NCBI RefSeq assembly: GCF_004345855.1
Contig: NZ_SLXN01000002.1
Location: forward strand, 558,001-622,000
DNA length: 64,000 bases
Reading direction: 5' to 3'
Source of the DNA: Sphingomonas sp. BK235
Lineage (GTDB): Bacteria; Pseudomonadota; Alphaproteobacteria; Sphingomonadales; Sphingomonadaceae
Position numbers and translations under genes: made by a program
Shown here: positions 15,367 through 23,743 of the stretch, one piece after another
Numbering within the stretch: position 1 is the first letter of the stretch
How the letters are laid out: each line of letters starts with the position of its first letter
Notes under the pieces: model-generated
Told to the model about the DNA's origin: nothing
The model's database searches: none
What the model saw: only the letters and a program-made list of their open reading frames with translations

Positions 15367-17730
15367 ATGGCGGAGCAGGCGGATGGGGTCGACGGGGTCG
15401 CGCCGATCGATTCGCTGGGCGACCGGCCCGCGCGCGCACCCGATCACGAGACCGAGGCCGCGATCCTCTCGGTGCTCGCGCGCGACCTCGCCGATCGGCC
15501 CGGCGAGCTGCTCCAGCGGCTGACCGACCTGATCGTGGCGCACGGCGTCGCGGGCTCCGCCGGGGTCAGCCTGCGCGAGGCCGACCGCTTCCGCTGGGAT
15601 GCGGTCGCGGGCGCCTGGGCGCACCAGCGCGGCGGCGGCATGCCGCTCGACGCGAGCCCGTGCGGGCTGGCGATCGCGCGCGACTCGGCGCTGCTGATCG
15701 AGCGACCCGAGCGGCTGTTCCCGGGTGGCGCGATCACGCCCGCCATCTGCGAGATCCTGCTGGTCCCCTTCCATGTCGCGGGCGAGGCGGCGGGGACCCT
15801 GTGGCTGCTCTCACACGATCGCGCGCGGCGGTTCGACCAGGAGGACGCGCGGCTGTTGCGCAGCCTCGCGCAATTCGCCGCCAGCGCGCTGGTGGTGCGC
15901 CAGCGCACCGCCGAGCTGGCGCGCAGCCGCGATCTGCTCCAGGCGACGATGGACGCCTCCACCGACATGATCCAGGTGTTCGAGGCGGTGCGCGACGAGA
16001 GCGGCGCGATCGTCGACTTCCATTGGCTGCTCAACAACCACACGTCGGAGAGCCGCTACGGCGAGGTGCGGGGGCAGAGCCTGTTGGAGCGCAACCCCGG
16101 CGTGGTGGAGGAGGGGATCTTCGACACCTTCCGCCACGTCACCGAGACGGGCGAGCCGCGCCAGGATGAGCGCCATTACGTCCACGAACAGTTCGACAGC
16201 TGGTTCCTCCAGACCGTCGTCAAGCTCAACGACGGCGTCGCCACCACCACCAAGGACATCGGCGCGTGGAAGAGCGCGCAGGAGGAGGTGCTGCGCCTGC
16301 GCGACGCCGCGGCGCAGGAGCAGGTGCGGCAGAGCGAGGAGCGGCTGCGCCAGTTCGGCGAGGCGTCGCACGACGTGCTGTGGATCCGCGAGGCGGCGAC
16401 GCTGCGCTGGCACTATCTCACCCCCGCGTTCGAGACGGTCTACGGCCTGAGCCGCGACCGCGCGATCGCGGGCGACGAGGCGCGCAGCTGGCTCGATCTG
16501 GTCGACCCGGCCGACCGCGCGCTGGCCGAGGCGATGATGGCGCGTGTGCGCGGCGGCGAACACGTCAGCTTCGACTATCGCATCCGCCGCCCGGTCGACG
16601 GCGCGATCCGCTGGATCCGCGACACCGGCTTCCCGATCCGCGACGGCGCGGGCGCGGTGACGATGATCGGCGGCATCGGCGAGGACATCACCGACGCGCA
16701 CGCCGCGGCGGAGACGGTACGGCGCAGCGAGGAGCGGCTGCGCAACGCGGTCGAGGTCGGCCGGCTCGGGCTGTGGGACTGGAACCTGCGCAGCGGCGAG
16801 GTGCATTGGTCCGACGAACATTATCGCATGGCGGGCTATGCCGTCGGCGCGGTGGTGCCGAGCTACGACGTCTGGCGCGAGCGGCTGCACCCCGACGATC
16901 GCGCCGGCGTCGAGGCCGCGCTCAGCGCGGCGGAGCGGGATCGCACCGAATATGCGCGGGAGTTCCGGATGATCCATCCGGACGGCGAGCTGCGCTGGCT
17001 GTCCGCGCGCGGGCGCTTCTTCTACGATCGCGACGGCCGGGCGGATCGGATGGTCGGCGCGATGGTCGACGTCACCGATCGGCGCGAATGGGAGGAGCGG
17101 CAGGCGGTGCTGATCGCCGAGCTCCAGCATCGCACGCGCAATCTCATGGGCGTGGTGCGCTCGATCGCCGACTCGATGGCGCGGACCAGCGTCAATTTCG
17201 CCGACTTCCGCGCGCGCTTCGCCGATCGGCTCGACGCGCTGGCCCGCGTCCAGGCGCTGCTGTCGCGGCTCAGCGACGTCGATCGGGTGACGTTCGACGA
17301 TCTGCTGCGCACCGAATTGTCGGCGATGGGCGGCGCGGAGAAGGCGGTGCTGGACGGACCGGCGGGGGTGCGCCTGCGCTCGTCGACGGTGCAGACGCTG
17401 GCGCTGGCGCTGCACGAACTGGCGACCAACGCGGTCAAATATGGCGCGTTGGGCCAGCCCGCGGGGCAGTTGACGGTGAGCTGGCGGATCGAGCCGGCGA
17501 GCGCCGCGGCGCGTCCCTGGCTCCATATCGACTGGCGCGAGCGCGGGGTGGTGATGCCCGCGGCGGAACCGGACGGCGGCGCGGCCGCGCGCGGCGGCGG
17601 GCAGGGGCGCGAGCTGATCGAGCAGGCGCTGCCCTATCAGCTCGGCGCGCGCACGCACCATGCGCTCGAGCGCGACGGCGTCCATTGCACCATCGCCATC
17701 CCGATCTCGGCCAGCGGCAGGGAGGAATGA
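15367..17730 (+). CDS. HWE-family sensor histidine kinase with GAF and three PAS domains
   Basis: The 787-residue protein has no membrane segment. Order of domains: GAF (about 30-175), PAS-like 1 (about 185-300), PAS 2 with PAC (about 325-445), PAS 3 with PAC (about 450-575), then an HWE kinase module. The phospho-acceptor is His588 in AELQHRTRNLMGVVRSI, the N-box is ALHELATNAVKYGAL, and the family's W-x-E appears as DWRERG. HWE kinases are common in alphaproteobacteria for light, redox and general-stress sensing. There is no LOV signature (no NCRFLQ), so the signal is open. No response regulator gene is adjacent, so it is an orphan. ATG at 15367 follows a GGGGAGG ribosome site. Confidence 0.9.
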   Translation: MAEQADGVDGVAPIDSLGDRPARAPDHETEAAILSVLARDLADRPGELLQRLTDLIVAHGVAGSAGVSLREADRFRWDAVAGAWAHQRGGGMPLDASPCGLAIARDSALLIERPERLFPGGAITPAICEILLVPFHVAGEAAGTLWLLSHDRARRFDQEDARLLRSLAQFAASALVVRQRTAELARSRDLLQATMDASTDMIQVFEAVRDESGAIVDFHWLLNNHTSESRYGEVRGQSLLERNPGVVEEGIFDTFRHVTETGEPRQDERHYVHEQFDSWFLQTVVKLNDGVATTTKDIGAWKSAQEEVLRLRDAAAQEQVRQSEERLRQFGEASHDVLWIREAATLRWHYLTPAFETVYGLSRDRAIAGDEARSWLDLVDPADRALAEAMMARVRGGEHVSFDYRIRRPVDGAIRWIRDTGFPIRDGAGAVTMIGGIGEDITDAHAAAETVRRSEERLRNAVEVGRLGLWDWNLRSGEVHWSDEHYRMAGYAVGAVVPSYDVWRERLHPDDRAGVEAALSAAERDRTEYAREFRMIHPDGELRWLSARGRFFYDRDGRADRMVGAMVDVTDRREWEERQAVLIAELQHRTRNLMGVVRSIADSMARTSVNFADFRARFADRLDALARVQALLSRLSDVDRVTFDDLLRTELSAMGGAEKAVLDGPAGVRLRSSTVQTLALALHELATNAVKYGALGQPAGQLTVSWRIEPASAAARPWLHIDWRERGVVMPAAEPDGGAAARGGGQGRELIEQALPYQLGARTHHALERDGVHCTIAIPISASGREE

Positions 17731-18138
17731 CCGCGGCACGGCGCGCTTCGATCGCGGCGCTGACCGGCGGCGCGAGCCGATCGCGGGCCGTGCTCGTTTG
17801 CGATCTCTGGCGTGTGATCGATCGAAGCGGGGACGTGCTCCGGCGAACGCCGGAGCCCAGTGCCGCGAGGATCACGTTCGCCGCACTGGGCGCCTGCCGG
17901 CGCAGGAGCACGCGCGTGCTTCAAAGGTGGCGGATCATATCCGAGGTGGGCCGTCGACGTGGGGGGCACGCCGACGACCCCCGACCCAGCTGCCATCGGG
18001 CGACCCGAAGGGCTCACTCGGTCGGTAGCATGGGGAGCGGCGCGCCACTCCCGAACCGTCGACCGCGACGCTAGGCCATCGCGCCCGCGCGGGGCAAGCC
18101 TGGCGGCACCGCCCGCCGCACGCTTCGTCGCGCCGGCC
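17731..18138. other. Intergenic region with a family B palindromic repeat (17834-17912)
   Basis: The kinase and corC-like genes converge on this 400-bp gap. The only structure I see is the repeat cgtgctccggcgaacgccgg ... cgcctgccggcgcaggagcacg at 17834-17912, a sister of those at 3205 and 30732. No open frame here has credible coding character. Confidence 0.7.
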
Positions 18139-19053
18139 TCAGGCCTCGACGTCCTCCGGTTCCGGCACGGGGGGATGCAACCGCAGCCGATTGATCCGGC
18201 GCGAGTCGGCGTCGACCACCTCGATCCGCCACCCGCTCGGGTGATCGACGCACTCGCCCGCCTCGGGCACACGCCCGGCGAGCACCGCGGCGAGGCCGCC
18301 GATCGTGTCGACGTCGCTCTCCGCCTCGGCGAGCCGCGCGTCGACGGTCTCGCCGACGTCCTCCAGCTCGACGCGCGCGTCGGCCTCCCAGGCGCCGCCG
18401 TCGAGCGGGACGAGCAGCACCTCGGGCGCGTCGTCATGCTCGTCCTCGATCTCGCCGACGATTTCCTCGATCAGGTCCTCGATCGTCACCAGCCCCTCGG
18501 TGCCGGAATATTCGTCGAGCACCACCGCGAGGTGGATGCGCGACTGGCGCATGTCGGCGAGCAGGTCGAGCGCGCCGCGGCTCATCGGCACGTACAAAGG
18601 CTGGCGGATCAGCGCCGCGATCGTCGCGGGCGGCTCGCCGCCGCGCGCGAGGATCGCGAATACGTCCTTGATATGGACCATGCCGATGATGTGGTCGAGG
18701 TTCTCGCGGTACACCGGCAGGCGACTCACCCCCGCCTCGGCGAACACCTCCACCAGATGCGCGAAGCTGGTGGCCTCCTCGACGGCGACCACGTCGGCGC
18801 GCGGCACGCCGATCCCGCCGGCGTCGCGCTCGCTGAAGTGGAGCAGGTTGCGCACCATCTGGCGCTCGAGCGGGGTGAGATCGCCCTTCAGATCGGGCGC
18901 CGGGTCTTCCTCGTAGCGGTCGATCGCCTTCTCGAGCACCTCGCGCAGCGTCGCCTCGTGCGGTTCGCCGAAGATGAGGTTGCGCAGGCCCGACCAGATG
19001 CCGGGTTCGTGATGGTGGTCGCCGCTACCGGCGCTACTTCGGTCGTCGGCCAT
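18139..19053 (-). CDS. corC: CorC/HlyC-type hemolysin-family protein with paired CBS domains
   Basis: This 304-residue soluble protein has two CBS domains (about 80-200: VPRADVVAVEE, SRLPVYRENLDHIIGMVHIKD; then LYVPMSRGALDLLADMRQSR, HLAVVLDEYSGTEGLVTIEDL). A C-terminal CorC_HlyC domain (about 220-300) shows DVDTIGGLAAVLAGRVPEAGE. It lacks the DUF21 membrane domain, as E. coli CorC (YbeX) does. The family is linked to Mg/Co export and to ribosome maturation. It ends the phoH-vapBC-ybeY-corC series and starts 9 nt after ybeY stops. The usual next gene, lnt, is absent. Confidence 0.9.
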   Translation of the reverse strand: MADDRSSAGSGDHHHEPGIWSGLRNLIFGEPHEATLREVLEKAIDRYEEDPAPDLKGDLTPLERQMVRNLLHFSERDAGGIGVPRADVVAVEEATSFAHLVEVFAEAGVSRLPVYRENLDHIIGMVHIKDVFAILARGGEPPATIAALIRQPLYVPMSRGALDLLADMRQSRIHLAVVLDEYSGTEGLVTIEDLIEEIVGEIEDEHDDAPEVLLVPLDGGAWEADARVELEDVGETVDARLAEAESDVDTIGGLAAVLAGRVPEAGECVDHPSGWRIEVVDADSRRINRLRLHPPVPEPEDVEA

Positions 19054-19062
19054 CGCCGTTCG

Positions 19063-19572
19063 TCAGTCCTCGCGTATGAGATAGGGGTCGGCGACGCCGA
19101 GGTCGGCGAGCGCGGCGCGCTCGATCTCCTCCATCGCGTCCCCCTCTTCGTCGGTCATGTGGTCATAGCCTAGCAGATGCAAAGTGCCGTGCACCACAAG
19201 GTGGGTGAAATGATCGCCGACCGCGATCCCGCGCTCCGCCGCCTCGCGCGCGCAGACGCCGTGCGCGAGCACGATGTCGCCGAGCAGCAGTTCGCCGTCG
19301 TCCGAGTTCTGGCTCACGGTGGCGAGCAGGTCGGGCTGCACCATCGGGAAGGACAGCACGTTGGTAGGCTTGTCCTTGCCGCGATACTGGCGGTTGAGCG
19401 CGTGGACCTCGGCGTCGTCGGTGAGCCGCACGCTCACCTCCACCGCGGCGCGGGTGGTGAGCAGCTCGCCGTGCGGGGTGTGTGCCACCGCGGCGCGGGC
19501 GGCGGCGAGCGCGCGTTGCTCCCACGCCTCGTCGGGCCAGGGTTCCTCGCGGGTGAGTTCGACGTGGATCAT
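19063..19572 (-). CDS. ybeY: YbeY, rRNA maturation endoribonuclease
   Basis: YbeY is the zinc-dependent single-strand RNase needed for 16S rRNA 3'-end maturation and ribosome quality control. The 169-residue product carries the diagnostic metal site VVHGTLHLLGYDHMTDEEGD near residues 125-145, preceded by LNRQYRGKDKPTNVLSFPM. ATG at 19572 begins MIHVELTREEPWPDE. The start follows the stop of the vapC-like gene by one base (TGACATG), so translation of ybeY is probably coupled to the toxin gene. Confidence 0.93.
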   Translation of the reverse strand: MIHVELTREEPWPDEAWEQRALAAARAAVAHTPHGELLTTRAAVEVSVRLTDDAEVHALNRQYRGKDKPTNVLSFPMVQPDLLATVSQNSDDGELLLGDIVLAHGVCAREAAERGIAVGDHFTHLVVHGTLHLLGYDHMTDEEGDAMEEIERAALADLGVADPYLIRED

Positions 19573-19573
19573 G

Positions 19574-19972
19574 TCAGGCGAGGTCCGTGTGCGAGAAATC
19601 GTCGCCCCTGTAGAGCAGGGCGGCATGGTGTGTCGCGGCGCAGGCATAAGCGAAACAATCGCCCATGTTGAGTTGGGCGGGGTGGCCGGTGCCCTTGCCG
19701 TAACGGGCGTGGGCCGCGATCGCCGCGACCGTCTCCGCCTCGCCGATCGTGACGAGATCGACCGCGAAGTCGTGCAACAGCGTCGACAGTTCCGCATAGG
19801 CGACGTCGATCGGCACGCGGCGCTTGTGCGCCACCGCACGCGCCGTCTCCCAGAGCGCGATCGGCGAGGAGAGCCGTCGCTCGGCCGCGCCGAAGTCGGC
19901 CTCCAGGTCGCGCGCGTCCGGCTCCCCCGTCGCGATCGCCACCAGCGCGGAGGCGTCGATGAAGACGGTCAA
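19574..19972 (-). CDS. vapC: VapC-type PIN-domain ribonuclease toxin
   Basis: This 132-residue PIN domain starts TVFIDASALVAIATGEP (first acidic residue Asp6), has the central Glu in LWETARAVAHKR and the C-terminal acidic pair region LNMGDCFAYACAATHHAALL ... GDDFSHTDL. PIN toxins of VapBC pairs cleave tRNA or rRNA at single sites. The TTG start at 19972 overlaps the antitoxin stop (TTGA), the usual coupling for such pairs. Its stop lies one base from ybeY. The RNA target is not predictable from sequence. Confidence 0.88.
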   Translation of the reverse strand: MTVFIDASALVAIATGEPDARDLEADFGAAERRLSSPIALWETARAVAHKRRVPIDVAYAELSTLLHDFAVDLVTIGEAETVAAIAAHARYGKGTGHPAQLNMGDCFAYACAATHHAALLYRGDDFSHTDLA

Positions 19973-20223
19973 CCGTCGTCCTCGTCGTTGAGCGAGTCGT
20001 AGAACGCCTTGTCCGCCTCGCGCCCGGTCGGCTCTCCGAGCGGATGCGCGGCCCGCCACGCATCCAGCCGTTCGTGGATGCTGCGCCCTCGCTCCGCCCT
20101 CAGCGCGTCGCGTCGGTGCAGCAGTGCGTCATGTACCGCCGCGGTCTTGGTGACGTGCAGCAGCTCCGCCACCTCGCGTGCCAGGTCAGCGGTCTCGTCG
20201 TTCTTGATATACAACGCACCCAT
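19969..20223 (-). CDS. vapB: VapB-type antitoxin (type II, transcription-factor-like)
   Basis: The 84-residue product begins MGALYIKNDETADLAREVAE and continues with LLHVTKTAAVHDALLHR, the ribbon-helix-helix-like N-terminus of the VapB/PSK family (DNA binding and autoregulation). A charged tail (ADKAFYDSLNDEDDG) follows, expected to wrap the toxin. ATG at 20223 is preceded by GGAGG at the right spacing; the upstream extension with MRAARLDAAGY is rejected. The gene lies 46 bp after phoH on the same strand. Confidence 0.85.
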   Translation of the reverse strand: MGALYIKNDETADLAREVAELLHVTKTAAVHDALLHRRDALRAERGRSIHERLDAWRAAHPLGEPTGREADKAFYDSLNDEDDG

Positions 20224-20234
20224 GATGCCTCCGT

Positions 20235-20260
20235 ATATCCCATCTAGATAAGAAGGATAT
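20235..20260 (-). promoter_or_regulatory. Candidate VapB(C) operator between phoH and vapB
   Basis: atatcc (20235-20240) and ggatat (20255-20260) form an inverted pair around a central atctagat palindrome (20242-20249), in an AT-rich island (tatatcccatctagataaga) that contrasts with its GC-rich surroundings. It sits 12-37 bp before the vapB start, so it may hold an internal promoter autoregulated by VapBC. No experimental basis. Confidence 0.45.
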
Positions 20261-20269
20261 CCTGCCGCA

Positions 20270-21271
20270 TCAAGCCTCGCGGCCCTCATAGGCCTCCACG
20301 ATCCGCCCGACGATCGGATGGCGCACCACGTCGCCCGCGGTGAAGCGGCACAAGGAGATGCCCTCCACGCCCTCCAGCCGGAAGGTCGCGTCGGCCAGCC
20401 CGCTCGCGGCGACGCCGCCGGGCAGGTCGGTCTGGTTGGGATCGCCGCAGATCACCATCCGGCTGTTCTGGCCGAAGCGGGTGAGGAACATCTTCATCTG
20501 CGCCGGCGTGGTGTTCTGCGCCTCGTCGAGGATCACGAAGGCGTCGGCCAGCGTGCGGCCGCGCATGAAGGCGATCGGCGCGATCTCGATCTCGCCGCTG
20601 GCGATGCGGCGCTCGACCTGCTCGGCGGGGAGGCAGTCGTGCAGCGCGTCGTACAGCGGGCGGAGATAGGGATCGACCTTCTCCTTCATGTCGCCGGGCA
20701 GGAAGCCGAGCTTCTCGCCCGCCTCCACCGCCGGGCGCGACAGGATCAGCCGCTGCACGCTGCCCGAGATCAGCTGCGACACCGCCTGTGCCACCGCGAT
20801 ATAGGTCTTGCCCGTTCCCGCCGGGCCGAGCGCGAAGATCATCTCGTGCGAGGTGAGCTCGCGCATGTAATGCGCCTGCGCGGGGGTGCGCGGCACGATC
20901 GTCTTCTTGCGCGTGCGGATCATCACCGAGGGCGCGCCGCTGCCCGAATCGGCGCGGATGATGCCGTCGAGCACCGGCTCGGCCGCCATCGCGATCGCGG
21001 CGTCGACTAGCCCCGTGTCGACCTCCTCGCCGCGCTGGATGCGGTGATACAGATCGTTGAGCGTGTCGCGCGCGAGCGCCACCTGCTCGGCGGTGCCCTC
21101 CAGCCCGACGCGGTTGCCGCGCGCGGTGATATAGACGCCGAGCCGGTTCTCGAGCGCCACCAGATGCTGGTCATATTGGCCGAACAGCTGGCTGAGCAGC
21201 TGGGGCTTGTCGAACAACAGCTCGACGCGGGAACGCTCGCCGGATTGGGCGGGAACGGGCTTTCGGCTCAT
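20270..21271 (-). CDS. phoH: PhoH-family ATPase
   Basis: This 333-residue protein is the P-loop ATPase (YbeZ in E. coli) that works with YbeY in RNA and ribosome metabolism. Walker A is ALGPAGTGKTYIAVAQAVS near residue 145, Walker B FVILDEAQNTTPAQ near 240, and CGDPNQTDLP follows. The N-terminus (VELLFDKPQLLSQLFGQYDQ) is the usual KH-like region. ATG at 21271 begins MSRKPVPAQSGER. It heads the phoH-vapB-vapC-ybeY-corC series; in most relatives ybeY follows directly. Confidence 0.93.
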   Translation of the reverse strand: MSRKPVPAQSGERSRVELLFDKPQLLSQLFGQYDQHLVALENRLGVYITARGNRVGLEGTAEQVALARDTLNDLYHRIQRGEEVDTGLVDAAIAMAAEPVLDGIIRADSGSGAPSVMIRTRKKTIVPRTPAQAHYMRELTSHEMIFALGPAGTGKTYIAVAQAVSQLISGSVQRLILSRPAVEAGEKLGFLPGDMKEKVDPYLRPLYDALHDCLPAEQVERRIASGEIEIAPIAFMRGRTLADAFVILDEAQNTTPAQMKMFLTRFGQNSRMVICGDPNQTDLPGGVAASGLADATFRLEGVEGISLCRFTAGDVVRHPIVGRIVEAYEGREA

Positions 21272-21399
21272 GCGGCTCCTTGCACGGCACGGAACATGCC
21301 GCTGTTGGCTCGAGATAGGCGCGGTCGGTCGCGGCGCAATGGCATGGGGCGAGTGTGGCAGCGGCAACGCCCGGCGAACAAGCGGAATCGCACGCCGTT

Positions 21400-22287
21400 C
21401 TAGCCGAGCGCGAGGGGCGCCGGCGTGCCAGCGCGGTACGCCAGCGCGGGCGCGGCGAAGGGGAAATTGTGGCGCGCCAGCGCGGCGAGCTGGCGGCGCA
21501 GCTCGACATGGAGCGACTCCGCGGCGGCGCGCCCCGCGGCATCGACCAGCCAGGGCTCGGCGACGATCAGCCCGGTCGGGGTGATGACCAGCGCCGCGCC
21601 GACGCGCACCAGCCGGCGTCGCACCGTCGCCTCGGGCAGATGCAGCGCCGCCGCGACCGCGCGGGCGCGCACCGGCCGCAGCAGCGCCGCGGCGGGCGGC
21701 GTGTCCAGTGCGGCGCTGCGCCGCGCCAGCGCCGCATCGGCGAGCAGCAAAGCGGCATTGCCCCCCAACAGCGCCGCGACCAGCACGCGGTCGAGCGGGC
21801 GCGCCAGTCGCGGCAGGTCCGCCACCGCCGCGGCGAGCGTCAGGTCGGCGACGACGCACAGCCCGGTCGCCCAGTCATAGTCGCGCGCCGCAGGGGGTGG
21901 CGCCGCGGGGAGCTCGACCAGCGCCGCCGCGCGCTCCACCGTGGCGACCATCAGGTCATGCGCGCGCGTCAGCGCCGCGGCGAGCACCGGATGGTCGAGC
22001 GGCGAGCCCGCGACGACGATCCCGCCACCGACGCGCCGGCACCAGCCCGCCGTGCCGAGCGCGGCGACGTGGCGGCGCGCGGTCTCGAACGGCATCCCCA
22101 GCGCCTCGCTCAGCCCCAGCACCGGGGTGGGGCGCGCGCCGTCGAGCGTGCGTCGCAGCAGCAGCAGGTACAGCAAGGCGCGCTCCACCCGCCCACCGAG
22201 CACCGGGGCAAGCGCCGCGACGACCGCGGCGAGCAGCGCCGCGAGCAGGTAGCGCACCGCGCGCGCCGGGTTGGGGGGAACGATCAC
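21400..22287 (-). CDS. Uncharacterised protein with hydrophobic N-terminus and two winged-helix-like segments
   Basis: I do not recognise a named family for this 295-residue protein. Residues about 10-32 (VRYLLAALLAAVVAALAPVL) are hydrophobic and may be a membrane segment. Then comes a helix-turn-helix-like stretch, LGLSEALGMPFETARRHVA. A second is near residue 215, AVAAALHLPEATVRRRLVRV, followed by a wing-like GAALVITPTGLIV. The duplication suggests a two-headed regulator, possibly membrane-tethered. It lies between phoH and a TetR gene on the same strand, within the block that splits miaB from phoH. The start at 22287 is uncertain. Confidence 0.55.
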   Translation of the reverse strand: MIVPPNPARAVRYLLAALLAAVVAALAPVLGGRVERALLYLLLLRRTLDGARPTPVLGLSEALGMPFETARRHVAALGTAGWCRRVGGGIVVAGSPLDHPVLAAALTRAHDLMVATVERAAALVELPAAPPPAARDYDWATGLCVVADLTLAAAVADLPRLARPLDRVLVAALLGGNAALLLADAALARRSAALDTPPAAALLRPVRARAVAAALHLPEATVRRRLVRVGAALVITPTGLIVAEPWLVDAAGRAAAESLHVELRRQLAALARHNFPFAAPALAYRAGTPAPLALG

Positions 22288-22342
22288 GCGCGCAGCGTCG
22301 CGCGCCGCCGCGCGCGCGTCCAGCGCAGCGCGCCGGGGTGGG

Positions 22343-22936
22343 TCAGCGCGGCGCGCGCAGCCCGCCCGCCATCAGCTCGAACGCCGCGACCGCGCGCGGC
22401 AGCGTCGCGTCGGGCGAGTCGCTGGCGGCGACCCATAGCGCGGCGTTGAGCGCCGCCCCATTGAGCAGCCGCGCCGCCGCCTCGACATCGACGGGGCGCA
22501 TCACGCCCTCGGCGATCAGCGCCGCGATCGCGGTGCGCGTGTCGGCGAGGCACGCGTTCTGGCTCGGCCAGCGCGACGGGTCGCCGAGGAAGGCGGGACC
22601 GTCGAGCAGGACGATGCGGCGGACCTCGGGATCCAGCGCCATCGCGATATAGGCGGCGGCCTCGGCGAGCAGCGCCGTCCAGCGATCCGGCGCGGCCGCC
22701 GCGGCGGAGCGCGCGCGCGCCGCCATCTCGCCGTCGACCTGCGCGACGACGGCGGCGAGCAGCCCGCGCTTGTCGCCGAAATTATGGTAGAGCGCGCCGC
22801 GCGTCAGCCCCGCTGCCGCGGTCAGCTCGTCCATCGACGCCGCGGCGAAGCCGTCGCGCGCGAACGCGGTACGCGCCGCCGCGAGCAGGCGCGCGCGATT
22901 GGCCTCCATCGTCTCCGCCCGCCGACCCGCCGCCAT
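22343..22936 (-). CDS. TetR/AcrR-family transcriptional regulator
   Basis: The roughly 197-residue product has the TetR DNA-binding domain: RARLLAAARTAFARDGFAAA, then SMDELTAAAGLTRGALYHNF and GDKRGLLAAV, with a variable ligand domain after it. ATG at 22936 (MAAGRRAETMEANR) is preferred over ATG at 22975, because the latter lies inside a palindrome that is probably the operator. It is divergent from ridA and likely represses both itself and ridA. Ligand unknown. Confidence 0.88.
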   Translation of the reverse strand: MAAGRRAETMEANRARLLAAARTAFARDGFAAASMDELTAAAGLTRGALYHNFGDKRGLLAAVVAQVDGEMAARARSAAAAAPDRWTALLAEAAAYIAMALDPEVRRIVLLDGPAFLGDPSRWPSQNACLADTRTAIAALIAEGVMRPVDVEAAARLLNGAALNAALWVAASDSPDATLPRAVAAFELMAGGLRAPR

Positions 22937-22947
22937 CGCTCGCCCTC

Positions 22948-22988
22948 CATATACGTCGCGTATGTGAGTTGACATACAGAGCGTATGT
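22948..22988. promoter_or_regulatory. Two palindromes in the tetR-ridA divergent region, probable TetR operators
   Basis: Site 1 is catatacg-tcg-cgtatgtg at 22948-22966 (7 of 8 arm positions pair). Site 2 is acatac-agagc-gtatgt at 22972-22988 (perfect 6-bp arms). Both share a CATA-C/G-TATG core, are 24 bp apart centre to centre, and lie between the chosen TetR start and ridA. Confidence 0.6.
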
Positions 22989-23064
22989 GACCATCTTCGC
23001 GCTCACATGCAATGCGCTGACGGCGGCTTGCCCCGTCGCTGGCGCGCGCGACAGGAGAAAGATC

Positions 23065-23457
23065 ATGGCCAAGCGCGACACCGTCTATCCGCCCGAGCGC
23101 CACGCGCTCTACGACACGCACGGCTATTCGCCGGCGGTGCGATCCGGCGAGCTGCTGTTCGTCTCGGGGCAGGTGGGCAGCCGCGACGATGGCGCGCCCG
23201 AGCCCGCGTTCGACGCGCAGGTGCGCCGCGCCTTCGCCAATCTGGAGGCGGTGCTCGGCGCCGCGGGCTGCGGCTGGGACGACGTGATCGACGTCACCAC
23301 CTTCCACACCGATCCGGAGCGCCAGTTCGACACGGTGCTCGCGGTCAAGCGCGACGTGTTCGACGCCAAACCCTATCCCACCTGGACCGCGGTGGGGGTC
23401 AATTGGCTCGCGGGGTTCGACTTCGAGATCAAGGTGATCGCGCGCATCCCCGGGTGA
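23065..23457 (+). CDS. RidA-family (YjgF/UK114) protein
   Basis: This 130-residue protein belongs to the RidA superfamily of small trimeric enamine/imine deaminases. Family features are YSPAVRSGELLFVSGQVG near residues 25-40, AFANLEAVLGAAGCGWDDVI, and the C-terminal IKVIARIPG. The Arg that binds the carboxylate in true RidA, usually in a G-C-x-R-A/V context, is not clearly present, so this may be a RidA-like subgroup with another substrate. AGGAG at 23053-23057 supports ATG at 23065. It is divergent from the TetR gene. Confidence 0.85.
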   Translation: MAKRDTVYPPERHALYDTHGYSPAVRSGELLFVSGQVGSRDDGAPEPAFDAQVRRAFANLEAVLGAAGCGWDDVIDVTTFHTDPERQFDTVLAVKRDVFDAKPYPTWTAVGVNWLAGFDFEIKVIARIPG

Positions 23458-23473
23458 GGGCCGGCGCGCGCGG

Positions 23474-23743
23474 TCAGCGCCGGCCGCCGCGCACCAGCAT
23501 CGGCGCCGCGCCGGTGCGGCCGTTCATGTTCGTCGACATCGTCGGGCGGCGGCCTGGTGCCCCGTCCCGCGCGCGCTGCCACGCCGCCCACTCGGCCTCG
23601 TTCATACACCGCCGCTTGAGCAAGCTGTCCGAACCGGGCACCTGCCGGCAGGTCACCTTGCCCCCGGGCGCACGGCGCGGTGCGTCGGCCTGGTCGATCT
23701 CCACGCCGGTCACGGCGGCCAGCGCCAGCAGAGTCACGATCAT
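23474..23743 (-). CDS. Small secreted protein of unknown function
   Basis: The 89-residue product starts with a short signal-like segment (MIVTLLALAAVTGVEIDQAD) and has a conserved-looking core, VTCRQVPGSDSLLKRRCMNE followed by AEWAAWQRARD. It has a cysteine pair that could form a disulphide. I recall similar small exported proteins with a C-R-x-V-x-G-S-x-L-x-R-R-x-C pattern in sphingomonads. No function can be assigned. It converges with ridA. Confidence 0.65.
   Translation of the reverse strand: MIVTLLALAAVTGVEIDQADAPRRAPGGKVTCRQVPGSDSLLKRRCMNEAEWAAWQRARDGAPGRRPTMSTNMNGRTGAAPMLVRGGRR

Noticed and set aside
15811..17739. A 642-codon minus-strand frame across the HWE kinase gene
   Set aside because: The plus strand carries clear GAF, PAS and kinase motifs; the antisense frame has none and reflects third-position GC bias.
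20270..20289. Longer VapB start at 20289 (MRAARLDAAGYPSYLDG)
   Set aside because: It would overlap the end of phoH; the GGAGG-preceded ATG at 20223 gives the family-typical N-terminus.
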